From the NCBI GenBank assembly GCA_002946415.1, contig NJPS01000046.1:1612001-1676000 (forward strand): 64,000 nucleotides of DNA, in the 5' to 3' direction. Of the stretch, positions 1 through 11,455 are shown piece after piece. How positions within the stretch are numbered: the stretch's first letter is position 1; the number at the start of each line of letters is the position of its first letter. Below the pieces are notes generated by a model. The model had not been told where the DNA came from and made no database searches. It saw only the letters and a program-made list of their open reading frames with translations. This DNA comes from Rutstroemia sp. NJR-2017a BVV2. Its lineage: Eukaryota; Ascomycota; Leotiomycetes; Helotiales; Rutstroemiaceae. A program made the translations under genes and the position numbers.

Positions 1-2838
1 TGGAGCATCAACACTTTGAAAGACGGATAGCTTGGCTTCCTCCAAATCACGTTCAGACCATTCCTTTTGAACTGCCCATTCCCCCACATTCTGCATTATA
101 GACATAGTGTTCTGCGGATTGGGATCGCGGTAGGAATAGAAGCCGAAGACGCCATCGAGGCCTCGAGAATATGCGCCACCACCATATGCGCCGCCCTTTT
201 CACGGATCTCGTGGTGCAAATACTTGTGAGTCAAGAGTTGTGCAAGGATCTGTAGAGGCGCGCCAGCCGGTGATGTGTAGGAGACTGTGGGCAGAGCAAG
301 TGCGCCATAATATACTTGGTAGGGAAGCGGGAAAAATGTCTTCGTGTTTCTAGAGAAATCCGGAAGAGGCAGCTTTGGAGCAGATAGATCTGACTTTGGC
401 AATGAAGATAAGAATCTTTGGAGAGAGGCTTCGTTATTCGAAACACTTTCCGTGCCGCATGTAAGTGCGGTTCTAAATGTCGACGACCCAGAGAATGCCA
501 TTCGTTGGATCGTTTTCAGCTTGTCGATAACATCTCCCAAACCCTGCGCTTCTGGTCTAGATGCAAGTGATGTGGTGAGTTTAACCTGTGACAGTCCTCC
601 TACTTGTTCCTTCAGTCGGCCATATTGAGTCAGGCCAGCTTCCGCATACCCTCTAGCATAGACGTGTCCAGAAGAAGCCACATTATTAACAGCGCCATCA
701 GCAGCACCTTGTAGAAGTTGTTTGATGCGAAGCTCAGCATCAGGGCTATCGAAATTTGTCTCGAGGACGAGCTTACGCAACAGCTCGAACATATCAGGCA
801 CATTCCGATCCAGTGCAGTTCCTGAAAAGCTCAATCCCTCAGATGCTGACCGGAAGTCAGTTGGCGACGAGGAGGCATGATAACCCACACTGACACCTCC
901 TGTCTTCAATTTCATTAGATCCTCCAATTGCTCCATAGTCATGTCCTTTGTACCAAGTCGCATGATCGCATCAGTGAATAGTGGGATATATCCTCTAAGT
1001 TCTTCCGGGAGGTTTTCGAAGGTGTTGATAGCTCGGAAATACGTAAGTCCGTTCGTGGGTGCTTCCCTCCACTGAACACTGACATTGTCCAATTTGCTGT
1101 CTCTGACCTCGAGTTTCTCGTTTTGCCTGGGAATGTCTTTGACGTGTACGGTAGGAAGACAGCTAAGATCTTGGGTATTTGATTTCGCTTGCTCTTCCAA
1201 TAGTTCAAGCTCTCTCTGTTCCAACTGCGCTCGCGCTTCCGCTTCACTACCAGCTTTTTCAGTAACCTCTGCAATTTTTTTCGCAAGGCGAGTGGCTTCC
1301 TCAGCTGCTAGTTCATCACCGTAAGTGGCAGATGGAGCCATGGTGAATGTGAGCGTGTTGTCATTCAAAAGATACTTTTTCAGTAGGCCTTCCAGATATC
1401 CTCCCTTTTCAAACTCGCGTTCAAATGCCGCGACAGTATCATTCCACGCTAAAGCCTCAAACGGATCAACACCTTCAAACCACTTCGGTTTGATTCTTTG
1501 CATCAAAGACATACCAAACTTGGCAGTTTTGTGCTTGAGGCTCAACTCTAATTGGTGAAGGTAACCATCAATTTTCGATTTCTCGAATCCGTTTTTGTGG
1601 GCTTCTTCGAAGGTCTTGTGAATTGCTTCTTTGACCTTGGGTACATCGGCTTCTTTGACGCCAGTTAATCCAATAGAGAAGATACCTACCCTACCTGATG
1701 GATCGTAGCCACTGTTTGGGCTCCATTCAGTGCCCAAACCGGCTTCGATTAGATTCCTATACAGAGGAGACCCATATCCGTCCATAAGGAGAGCAAACAT
1801 GATGGAAAGAGAGAATGTTTCCAAAACATCTGCGGTGTCACCTACCAGCCATGAAGTCGACGTCTTGAACTGCATGTTTGGATCAACCAAAGGATCAATA
1901 GGACCGAAGACGGTGATTTCTTGCGGGCCACTTGAAAGATCAACTGGCTTTCGAATCTCCATGTCTCCAGAAATCCGCTCAAATGCATTCAACTGAGCGT
2001 TGACTTCTTTCAGATGATCTGCCAACGGCATATCACCGTAAGTGAAGACTTTGGCATTACTTGGATGGTAATGCTCCGCATGAAACTTCTTTAGTTGTTC
2101 ATACGTCAGATCTGTCATTTTTTGCGGATCGCCCCCTGAATTGTTAATAGCAGGGAATATATGGTCCTGAAATCTGATGTAGTAAAGGTATCCAGCATCA
2201 GACATCTGACCCTTCATTTCATTATAGACAACGCCCTTGAAAACCAACTTGTTGTCTTTAGCGGTTGAAGCTGTTCCAGCTTTTATAGCTTGTGGATTTT
2301 CTGGCCCTATTCTCCATCCCTCTTGTGTAAAGTCACTTTGCTTCAACAACGGATGCAGGGTCGCATCGAGATAAACCGACATCAAATTTTTGAAATCTTG
2401 CTCGTTTGTTGTGGCGAATGGATAGAAGGTATGAGAAGATGCCGTGAAAGCATTCATAAAGTTGGAGAGCGTTCGTGGTAGCATTTTGAAGAAGGGATCG
2501 CGGATGGGGTACCTACAGTATTCAGCATAAATCCCAACCATGATCTCAGAGACGAATTACTTTTGACTTCCACATAACGTCGTATGTTCCAAGATGTGTG
2601 GCACTCCCGTATCGTCAGGTGGATTCGTCTTGAATCCAATAGAGAAGACATTGTTCTTGTCTTCCCGCGCGACGTGTAGATAATCTGCTCCCGTCTTGTC
2701 GTGCTTCAGGTGAAGGGCCGTCAACTCGAGTTCCTGTACATGCTTGGATCGTAGAAGGGTAAAGCCATGTAGCTTTTCTCCAGGCTTAGGATATTGTGCG
2801 AGCTCTGTGACTCCTTTCTTTGCAGCCTGCCGTAACAT
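1..2838 (-). CDS. cym1: Mitochondrial presequence protease Cym1/PreP (M16C), C-terminus beyond window
   Basis: Zinc metallopeptidase of the pitrilysin M16C family that degrades cleaved targeting peptides in the mitochondrial matrix. Exon 1 (2561-2838) carries the inverted zinc motif HILEH at about residues 81-85, in a context typical of Cym1 (...[14 protein letters not shown]). After a 48-nt GT-AG intron (2513-2560), exon 2 runs open to the left edge and includes the ...GGAYGGGA... segment and a final FQSVDAP, so only the last part of the C-terminus is missing. The first in-frame ATG is used (MLRQAA). The frame stays open upstream with a presequence-like Ser/Arg/Asn stretch as far as a possible 3' splice site near 2900, so a short upstream exon holding the real start is likely. 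It is divergent from the taxilin gene. Family assignment is firm; the start is not. Confidence 0.93.
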
Positions 2839-3132
2839 ATTGCTGGTCAATATGTTGTTGGCAACAGCAGAATGTCGAGATGATGACGATAAAGACTAAT
2901 TGTGATGGCGCAAAGGAACAGGTGAGCCCTTCGCTTCAGCAAATTTCACGTTTGATTGCCCGATTGTCCGCCACTAATTTATCTTAGCTCGTTCTACAAT
3001 TAACATCGTAGTTCTTATTTTGTACATGAACGTCAACGTGCAGAAAGGCAATACAGAGAATAACGAAGTCGTATTGCGCCTGGAGCAATATTTTGCTTCT
3101 ATATTCATATCAGAATTGTCGCGATTTGCACC

Positions 3133-5033
3133 ATGTCGACAGCAGCGAATCCCACCTACGCAACTGGTCCTGCGAGTTCAAGAACTTCCTCAATCAATGC
3201 GAATCATACCCATTCCGATTATGCCAATGGACACCACCACCATAATGAAGCTGGAGTCAAGAAGGGGAAGCAGAAGAAAGCGACGGATCCGAGTGAAGCT
3301 TCGAAATTGATCGCCGCCAAGATCTCGCAACTTGAGTTAGATGCCGCAGGAGAGAAGGATCAAGAGGCCGAGATTGGTTGGTTATACCCTCTCCAGATTT
3401 CCCTTACGCCAAAGCAATATCCTTCTTGAAATATGAAGTTCCTATGTTCTGTCTATCTGTATGGTGTCGCGGCGAAGGAGGGGTAAGCGCTCCGCCACGC
3501 TCTACTTGCCGAGTATTGCTCTTCGCCCTTCCTGAAAAGTGAAAAAGCACACACGGCAATCACCAGGCTACGAGAGGTTGTCAGTTGCTACATTCACGTT
3601 GATGCAATGGTACCTTCAAACTGCTTTGGGGTTGTTGGGGGCCGCCACTATCACAGCCGGAGAGAGCATTTTGGGGCACATGCTTGTTGGAAAAATTGCT
3701 AACAGTTATACACTTAAGAGCGCGAGGTCAAAAAAGCGAATCGAGAATTAAATAGCCTTACGTCAAAGATGGATGACTTGCAAAAGATCGAAACCCTCCA
3801 GAAAAGAGTTACCGAACACCTTGCGGACATGAAACGATTAGAGCGAGAGAACCAGAAGAACAAAAAGCGTGGTGATATGCTGCAGAAGGAAAAGGACCAT
3901 GCGAGAACCGAGCTCAGCAAATCCATAACTCTTCGGGAAAAGCTTGAGAAGCTGTGCAGAGAACTACAGCGGGAAAACAATAGGCTCAAGGTGCGCATGG
4001 TGTTGAGTTGATTTTCGGTTTTCGAATGCTAAGCGGGGTTAGGGTGAAAATAAGACACTACAAGATAATGACAAGAAGGCCAAAGAGGAATGGGATCATA
4101 AGTGGGATGAGATGCTATGGCAGTTTCAGGACTACCAAGACAAAAAAGACCATCCTCAAACAGTGGTTGTAAATCCGGAAATCGACGAACTGTGAGTGGA
4201 TTCGTTTCTCGAGCTGAAATATGGTCTAATGATTCCTCCATTTAGTTTCAAAGCGAGGTTCAAGTCTTTGATAGACCAGTACGAGCTGCGAGACCTTCAT
4301 TTTCATTCTCTGTTGCGGACCAAGGAGCTCGAAGTTCAGTTCAACCTCTCGAGGTTCGAGCGTGAAAGGCGGGCTGCTGAGCAAGAAGTAAACCGGGCAA
4401 AGGCGCTGAATCAGCAAGTCCTCACTTTTTCGAAAACGGAGACAGAATTACGGAACCAACTCAACATATACGTAGAAAAGTTCAAGCAGGTATGGTTGCT
4501 TCCTTTGGTAAATGATCACCATCGCGGTTCATCTAGCTGATTCAAATCAGGTCGAAGATACGCTCAATAACAGCAATGACCTATTTCTAACCTTTCGAAA
4601 GGAAATGGAAGAAATGTCCAAAAAAACGAAGCGACTGGAAAAGGAAAATATGGCTTTAACTCGAAAACATGACGTAACTAGTAAGAATATTCTTACAATG
4701 GCCGAGGAACGCAACAAGAACACCCAGGAACTTGAAGCACTCAAAAAGAGGAACGACAAACTAAGAGATATCATCGACCAGATGCAGAAGCAAGGACGGG
4801 GTTTGGCCCAAGGCATGGCAGGGGTGGTTGAAGGAGAATACGCTGAGGGTGATTTGGAAGGTACGGAGAGCGAATATGAGTACGAGGAGGAGGGAGAGGA
4901 CGAAGGAAGTGAAGGTGAGTATGATGAAGATACTGAGGAGGACCTTCATCCGGAGGTTCCAAGACCGTTTGGTCCGGTCCCTCCGCCACCCCCTGCCATG
5001 AACGGAATGGCTACCGCGAATGGTGTTCACTGA
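3133..5033 (+). CDS. Taxilin-family long coiled-coil protein
   Basis: 463-aa protein in five exons (3133-3376, 3719-3990, 4043-4191, 4246-4489, 4551-5033), all phases consistent. Taxilins bind syntaxins or the nascent-chain complex and act in vesicle traffic in animals; the fungal role is poorly defined. The N-terminus is low-complexity with a His run (HHHH) and a Lys-rich stretch. A long charged heptad coiled coil follows (about residues 60-360), with taxilin-like motifs such as LEKLCRELQREN and FQKTLxxSNDLF-type sequence (here DTLNNSNDLFLTF). The tail is strongly acidic (Glu/Asp/Tyr) and then proline-rich (PVPPPPPA). Intron 1 is long (342 nt) with a weak GTTGGT donor, so that boundary is the least certain part. 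Confidence 0.88.
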
Positions 5034-5997
5034 AAACAGTATTAAGTCCGACCAGCCCTATCACTTTTGTATTACGATCACCGTTAACTGTATTCGCGAG
5101 TCTGGTTGTTATGTCTTATGTGTAATCGCAGACGAATCTGGTCTGCACGTGCTCCGACTCTCGAGCCTGGTCACATGTATTAGCAGACAGATCAGTCAAA
5201 TAGCCAGCCCTATCACTTTTGACATGCAGCTTGCATGGCTCTTGAATCGTGATTAGTTGTACTATCAGAATTTTGGCTTGGCGAAATGTGTGAGTTTGAG
5301 GTCTATTCCCTTTCCAGAAAATCTGCCATGTTCACCACATCCAGCTTCTAAAAGGCACTTCTCTGGATCAACAAAGTTGTGACTGTTCATCCCATTTTAT
5401 ACAAAACATCTTTGATTGGATATTCTTGATGATAATGGAGCTTGCTTCGCAACATTGGAATGCCGAGTTCGGTCATACCTATGTTCAAAGTACCGTAACA
5501 CGTTCTTCACAGACTGAAAACTCAGGCCCAATATCTCAATGGTGTAGTGTTCGCATGAGGACCAAAGGAAGTTCTGTGCATTGTACACCTACCTATTTCT
5601 TTCTTTTGTATGTTCTTCTTCTACCAGTGCTACTCGAAGGCCTTGTAAACATAACTACAAGCTCCTTAGGAAAGTGTATATTAACCTTACTAGCTTTTTA
5701 GTCCATTCTGTTTAGTTTTCTTCGAAAACAATCCAATCTCGCTAATTCGAGACACCAACAAAGGAGGTTACAAAAACTGTACATTTGTCGTTCGCATTAG
5801 AACATTCACTGAACATTTCAGGATATTGCCCCATAAGCAATTCATTTTCTTCTTCTTTAGTAACATTCTCCATCCACTGCTCTTCACCATCTCCAGGACA
5901 CACATTTCTCAACCTCGTCATTGCTCATCCGACGATTGCATCTGGCGAGACAACGCACAACGCACAGCGCACAAAAGTACGAAGTTACAAATTGAAA
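5034..5997. other. Intergenic, no gene seen
   Basis: About 960 bases between the taxilin stop and the next plus-strand gene. Only short unconserved open frames occur. The last 200 bases are pyrimidine-rich and probably hold the promoter and leader of the downstream gene. Confidence 0.6.
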
Positions 5998-6609
5998 ATG
6001 CCTGATCTCGCTCCTCAAAGACTGCGTCTCGAAAGCGCCAATACTACTACCGTGTTTGTCCCCCTGCATCCGTGGATAGAACTCATTGGTAAGGAGACGC
6101 TCAACATCCGTATTCGTCTGCTCTCACGAAGAGAACTTATGGAACTCGTCCCATCCTTTTGCCAAATCTTCACGGCGTTTGCAGGTGTGGATATCACCAA
6201 GGTGCGTGTGTCTGTGAAATTGCCAGCACTCTCAAAGACCATTGACCACAAAAAGGAGCTATCTTCGCTCTTTTCCGCACTGGTTAAGGATTTGAACAAG
6301 TTTCAGAATCTGACGCAGCTAGATATTGTGTTTCGTCTGCCCGACCGTTCTCGTTCGCAGCATGAGGATGAGAATTATTTCTGGATCCTTGTGAATGCGA
6401 ACTATTTTTATGACTTGGAGTTCACGGATTGGAAGCTTTTCTATACAGTTGGCGCCATGAAAAGAACAGAGCTTTCGATCGGCTCGCGGTTGGAGCGTAG
6501 GATCTATGGCATTTGGATTTTGAGACACCAGCAGGAAGATATTCGACAAGGAGTATTAGCTCAACTTGTGAAGCTTGATCTGAATGCAATGGGACGCCTA
6601 GACTTCTAG
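5998..6609 (+). CDS. Hypothetical fungal protein, 203 aa
   Basis: Single-exon frame. I chose the only in-frame ATG (context TTGAAAATGCC); the frame extends upstream without another ATG. The product starts MPDLAPQRLRL and has a balanced composition with regular hydrophobic spacing: a segment around residues 45-100 with alternating Leu/Val and charged residues, then an aromatic patch (NYFWILVNANYFYDLEF). No signal peptide or membrane span is visible. It resembles the many short unannotated proteins of ascomycetes in which a strand/helix block follows FVPLHPW-type text, but I do not recognise a named family. It could be a diverged F-box-associated or 2EXR-like protein; that is a guess. Confidence 0.65.
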   Translation: MPDLAPQRLRLESANTTTVFVPLHPWIELIGKETLNIRIRLLSRRELMELVPSFCQIFTAFAGVDITKVRVSVKLPALSKTIDHKKELSSLFSALVKDLNKFQNLTQLDIVFRLPDRSRSQHEDENYFWILVNANYFYDLEFTDWKLFYTVGAMKRTELSIGSRLERRIYGIWILRHQQEDIRQGVLAQLVKLDLNAMGRLDF

Positions 6610-7587
6610 AAAATGCAAGAAGTACGGCGATGAGAAACCGTCGCCTACATATTACTTCGTAAGTCAAATACGCAGGCTCGAAATCTAAAGCAGGCTGGCC
6701 CGGGCGACCCTTAATATAATAGATCAACCTTGATAAATTCACTAATTGAATGAAATAAGTTACAAACTTCGTGATAGATATTATCAGGAGATACATGTAA
6801 AATACACATTTGCATTCATGATTGCCACAGTTCAACACGACCTTGCCTGATATGCATCAAGATTCGAGACATGATGGCGAATGTTTCTTGCCTCCAAACT
6901 TTGAGGTCAAGTACCATAGACCTGAAATATTGGGTTTAAAGAGAAGAACAATACTAAGAACAGACAGAACGTCCGAACATGAGTGAAATGATAAAGCAAT
7001 ATACTTTGGTCGGCAATCAATCTAGGCCCTGGATATCCACAAAAGCTTGATTGGTACTTTGGTAGTTGGCCGAATAAAGGTTAAATTTATTAAGTACGTG
7101 TCCTCCTTCCCAAAAGAACTGATTGCAATAGATAAACACTTTCTCTAGGTAATAAAGTTAATCGCCACCGCAGTGAAGAATTGCTTATCTTCAACGTTTT
7201 CTCCGCAATATGCAGCGTTACCCCCTAGATCTCCCTCATCTCTTGGCTTTAAACCCACCAATCTCTTTTGGGTGCATCCCACCTTCACCACCAAAGTACC
7301 TGGCAGCGGATGGAGGCGACCCGCGATAGGAAAATTTGTGATTTGATGGATTTAGACAGCTGCCTTTTTCGTGGTAGTGGATGCAGCTGCGAGAAAGTAA
7401 TTCCAGAGAAATATATTGCTACGATATGCCGGTAGCTACCAGGGCTCCGGATAACCGCGTCATCACATACTGTATATCATATACGGCACGGGAATAAATG
7501 CAGATATATAAGTACTGTTGACCAACAGCTTCGCCGCCCTTCGTTCCGTGTGTGTCTGCATCTTTCAAGTCACAGAAGCCATCAATC
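6610..7587. other. Intergenic, promoter of the aspartic protease
   Basis: No coding frame is supported here. The part near 7500 holds a good TATA element and the leader of the protease gene; the rest is AT-rich without visible repeats. Confidence 0.6.
7505..7512 (+). promoter_or_regulatory. TATA box of the aspartic protease gene
   Basis: TATATAAG, 76 bases before the chosen ATG at 7588. Spacing fits a fungal core promoter with a short leader. Confidence 0.55.
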
Positions 7588-9197
7588 ATGTTGTTCTCCG
7601 TCCTCTCCACCTTTGCAGTCCTCCCAATTCTTCCTCTTACCTCTGCACGCCTTCTCCCGCGTAATCCAAACACCAAGATTACCACCACGAAGGCCCCAGC
7701 TTTCAAGCGTGCAAGTGATATTGCTGTGTCCGAGAATGTCCTAACTCTGGCAAAGAAATCCTCCGTGGGATCCAACGCTAGAAGTGCAGCTAAATTGCGA
7801 GGTATAGAGATTCCCACGGGAAATAGTACCACCTTGATCAGTTTGTTCGAGGGAGAGGAGTTCGCCACGAACATCACATTCGGGTCCCAAACTTTCGAGG
7901 TTATGTGAGTAGCAATCGCGCCATCCGCATCATATACAGCGCTTTCTTGGATGTACGTAGAAGCAACTAACGTCTGGAAAGCGTCGATACGGGATCCAGC
8001 GACACCTGGTTAGCTGAAACAGGATTCGACTGCGTAGACATCGAAACCAGCGCCCCTCTCAACGAAAGTGATTGTTACTTCGGTCCAACATACACTCCCG
8101 GTTCCGAGTTCGTCCAGATTCCAAATGAGAACTTCAATATCACTTACGGGGATGGTGAATTTCTGACTGGTGTTCTTGGGTATGATGAGGTAACATTAGC
8201 TGGCATTAAAGTTAACCAGACCGTGGCCCTGGTCAACTATGCTGCATGGAACGGCGATGGAACAACCAGTGGATTGGTGGGTTTGGCATACCCCAACATG
8301 TATGTGTTGTCTCGTCCAAGCTTTTCCCTTTTGCCTGATCAAGAATCCATATCTTCAGGAGTTCCAGGCTATATAGACACTAACGACGGCGAACAACAGT
8401 ACCTCTGCCTACGCTGGTGACAATCCTGAGGCCGACAACAGTGCATCGGGCAAGCAGGTTGTCTACAACCCCATCTTCACGACGATGTACAAGGACGGTC
8501 TAGTAGCACCATTATTCAGTCTTGCAATCGAACGTGATGTGTCCGGTCCGGCAGGCTACTTAGCTCTTGGAGGTGTACCACCAGTGAACTTCACCCAAGA
8601 TTTCGCCAGTACCCCAATTCTGGTCACCAGCATTGAAGGATATCCTCAAACATACGATTTCTATACTATCAACATTGAGGGTGCTTATTTGAACGGAAAA
8701 GCCATTTCGGGAGCTGCTGCACCAACTTACATTGTACGTAATTTCCAGTGTCGCCATCCCATTGTGGGACACCCTTTTCATTTGATAGATTGACTGACCA
8801 AACGCCGTACTAGGTTGATTCTGGCACGACCCTCAACTACTTCCCAACCAGGGTCGCGAATGCCATCAACAAAGCATTCAAGCCCCCAGCAGTATATTAC
8901 GAAGACGAAGGTGCGTATGTCGTCTCATGCACGGCAACTCCCCCAGTCCTTGGCATCAAGATTGGCGGAAAGGTCTTCTATACAAACCCTCTTGACATGA
9001 TCCTGCTTGCCGGTACCGATGATGCTGGGAATGATGTATGCATTTCAGGTATTGATGATGGTGGAAGTGATGCGGAGGAAGATGTTTATATTCTTGGGGA
9101 CACTTTCCAGAAGAACGTTGTTACCGTCTTTGACATTGGCGCTGGAGAACTGAAATTTGCAGCAAGGGAAAACTATACTAGTAACGATACATATTAA
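7588..9197 (+). CDS. Secreted pepsin-type aspartic protease (A1)
   Basis: 450-aa preproenzyme in four exons (7588-7904, 7982-8299, 8400-8733, 8814-9197). Residues 1-20 form a signal peptide (MLFSVLSTFAVLPILPLTSA), followed by a propeptide with basic sites (LLPR, FKR). Both catalytic motifs are present: VDTGSSDTW, assembled across intron 1, and VDSGTT, which starts exon 4. The flap-region YGDG and the late ILGDTF motif also fit family A1. One Cys pair lies close after the first catalytic Asp (FDC...DCYFG). Several N-glycosylation sequons are present (NST, NIT, NQT, NYT). The C-terminus ends in DTY with no GPI signal, so it should be freely secreted. It is probably an extracellular or vacuolar acid protease; substrate preference cannot be read. 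Confidence 0.93.
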
Positions 9198-11455
9198 GTG
9201 TAAATATCAAGTAAAATAAAGTCCAATAGCCCGCATAAGGCTGTTTGGCTGTTGATGAACCACCATATTTCCTTCTCAACCACTGTGGCCCGATTTCTTT
9301 CACGTAATTGATCTTTTGGATTCGATATCACACTTTTTCTGTTTTTCTAAGCCAGGCAACGATGGGATAATTGCAGACTTGTGGTTGACAATAAGGTACG
9401 GTAGCAGAGCTGGTAGTGCTGGGTTTGAAATGAAACGGCTGATGTTTATTGCAGCAGTAGTCCAATGTGCAGAGGTTAGGTAAACCATAAACCCTATGTC
9501 AAAGCTGCGTGGCTAAAGATTACTCCGAGGGATAGCATTAATGCTGGCAAACAGAAGGGCTTTGAGATTTCGTCCGTCGAGTTGGAGGTCGAAGCATAAC
9601 GAGAATGATCTCTGCGTGAGAAAAGTGAGGGTCGAGATGTAAGTCCGTGCTCCGAGAGGCCCGGAAGGTAGCCCTTTGCCTCTAGCCAGCATCTATACAA
9701 CATAATACGACAGCATGACAGCTATGGGGAAGCTGACCCACAACTCATGTACATTTGCTGCAATCTGAAGAATATTTTAGACAGTGTTATGCTTCTTCGC
9801 CTCAACCCGAACTTCGTCCCGGTATACAGATGCCGTGTCCGAATAGACGAGAACAACTGGAATGGCAACAGGGAGTCAGTGTAACAGAAATCTGATTGCA
9901 ATCAACTGCTGTGGAAGGTCGCGTGCAAATTCGGAAGGTTTCTTCTATGGAAGAAATCATGGGATGCCGAAGACACGAGAGCGATATCGAGAATCCCTGC
10001 GGATGCAAACTTCCCTAAAATGTTTGAATCTACTGTTGAAAACCCGGCTGGCGTTTGGAGTTCAAGTTTCAAAGGATTACATCATGTCCAGGAGGGGGCC
10101 ATGTACGCAGGTATATGTGGACCTAATGGACAGCTGGAAGAATAATTTATGTGCAACTTTCTAGCAAAGACAAGAGACATAATTTGAATTGGCAGTACAA
10201 AATAAAAGTTATCCCCAGCAACAAAAGTAAAACATCAGCAGGAAATATCTCAACAAAGACTAAGAAACCAGGCAAGCTGCACCTTTTCAAGAGAACGTCG
10301 ACGCCGCTGCTCCGACGCGTCTTCACGCTACGCCGTAACAGCCACCATTGAAGTACAAATCCTCCAACTAGCAGGATGATCACCAAACTAAAGGCTTCTA
10401 TGAGAGTATAACATCCCGTGGGGAGGACAAGGACATGGCAGGCACAATTCAATAAATAGTATCTCCTTATGGCCAGTCAAAATAAATGATGCACCAAGTT
10501 GATTGACCGAATGATTGGAAGAAACAAGCACTGTGATTAAGTTTTCCAAACACCGATATTCTAGTATTTGATTGCAGCAAATTTGGGGTGCGTGTTGTGA
10601 CATGGCGATGAGACTTCGGCGTCTTTTTATACGTCGCTGCGCCGTCGTGGCGCCAACGTGTTTTATTTCTCCTCACCGTCCATGCTGCTGAATTCGCCTT
10701 GGACAATATATGTCGATTTTCGAAACGACACTCGCCGTTCAGATCTAATCGTGCTTCAGGTGGTATGCTGTTCGTGTCTTGGCATCTCGCCCTTGATATC
10801 TGAGACTGACTCTTCGGCGTAGAAAAAACAGGCCGATTTAGGGCAATATATTGCAGCTGATTACTATCATCAGGTAAACATTCTAAACACTCTAAGATAT
10901 TATAATGTTTTCATTGTCCAAATGTCTTCTGAGTAATATTGTCGGCCTGTCATTTCTGACCCGGAGAGACTGAGTAGGTGAAGGAGGTGGGTACGAGCAT
11001 TGTTGGTGCCAAAAGTGCAGCAGAACCGTGCATAAGTAAGTGCATAAGTGCATAAGAACAAGATCCAATCATACCACCGTCTGCGCTGGCATTGGATAGA
11101 TGACATAGTTGATGTAAATAGTGGACTGCAAGCTTTCCAAATGGCGTCTGCGAGTGTTTGAGCGGAATTGTGAATGCGAAGATATTCTTCCAGCCACAAA
11201 ATTGAACAAACATTGCAGAAGCGAGCGGTGCGCAAATGTCTTGGAATCTGTGTCTTAACCTGAAAACGCAGGTCTCACTGTGCTAATTCGCATCACGTGC
11301 CAAGTTAGCTCATGACAACTTGGTAGCGAAGCTTGGGCGCCTCCTCCAACATCTTTACAACCTCGAATTCATCCTACAAACTCACCTCCACCGCTACCTG
11401 AAGCTCCAACGTGTTATCGGAAGAGAGTCTAGGGATCGATCCCGAGCTTCTCGCC
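9198..11455. other. Intergenic, no supported gene
   Basis: About 2.26 kb with only short open frames. A minus-strand frame near 10150-10450 has two hydrophobic stretches but no convincing start, splice partner or family. Three copies of GTGCATAAG cluster near 11028-11056. The last few hundred bases are presumably the V-ATPase promoter and leader. Confidence 0.55.

Noticed and set aside
10147..10452. 101-aa minus-strand frame with two hydrophobic stretches
   Set aside because: No recognisable family, no good start or TATA, and no splice partner; likely chance in AT-rich intergenic DNA.
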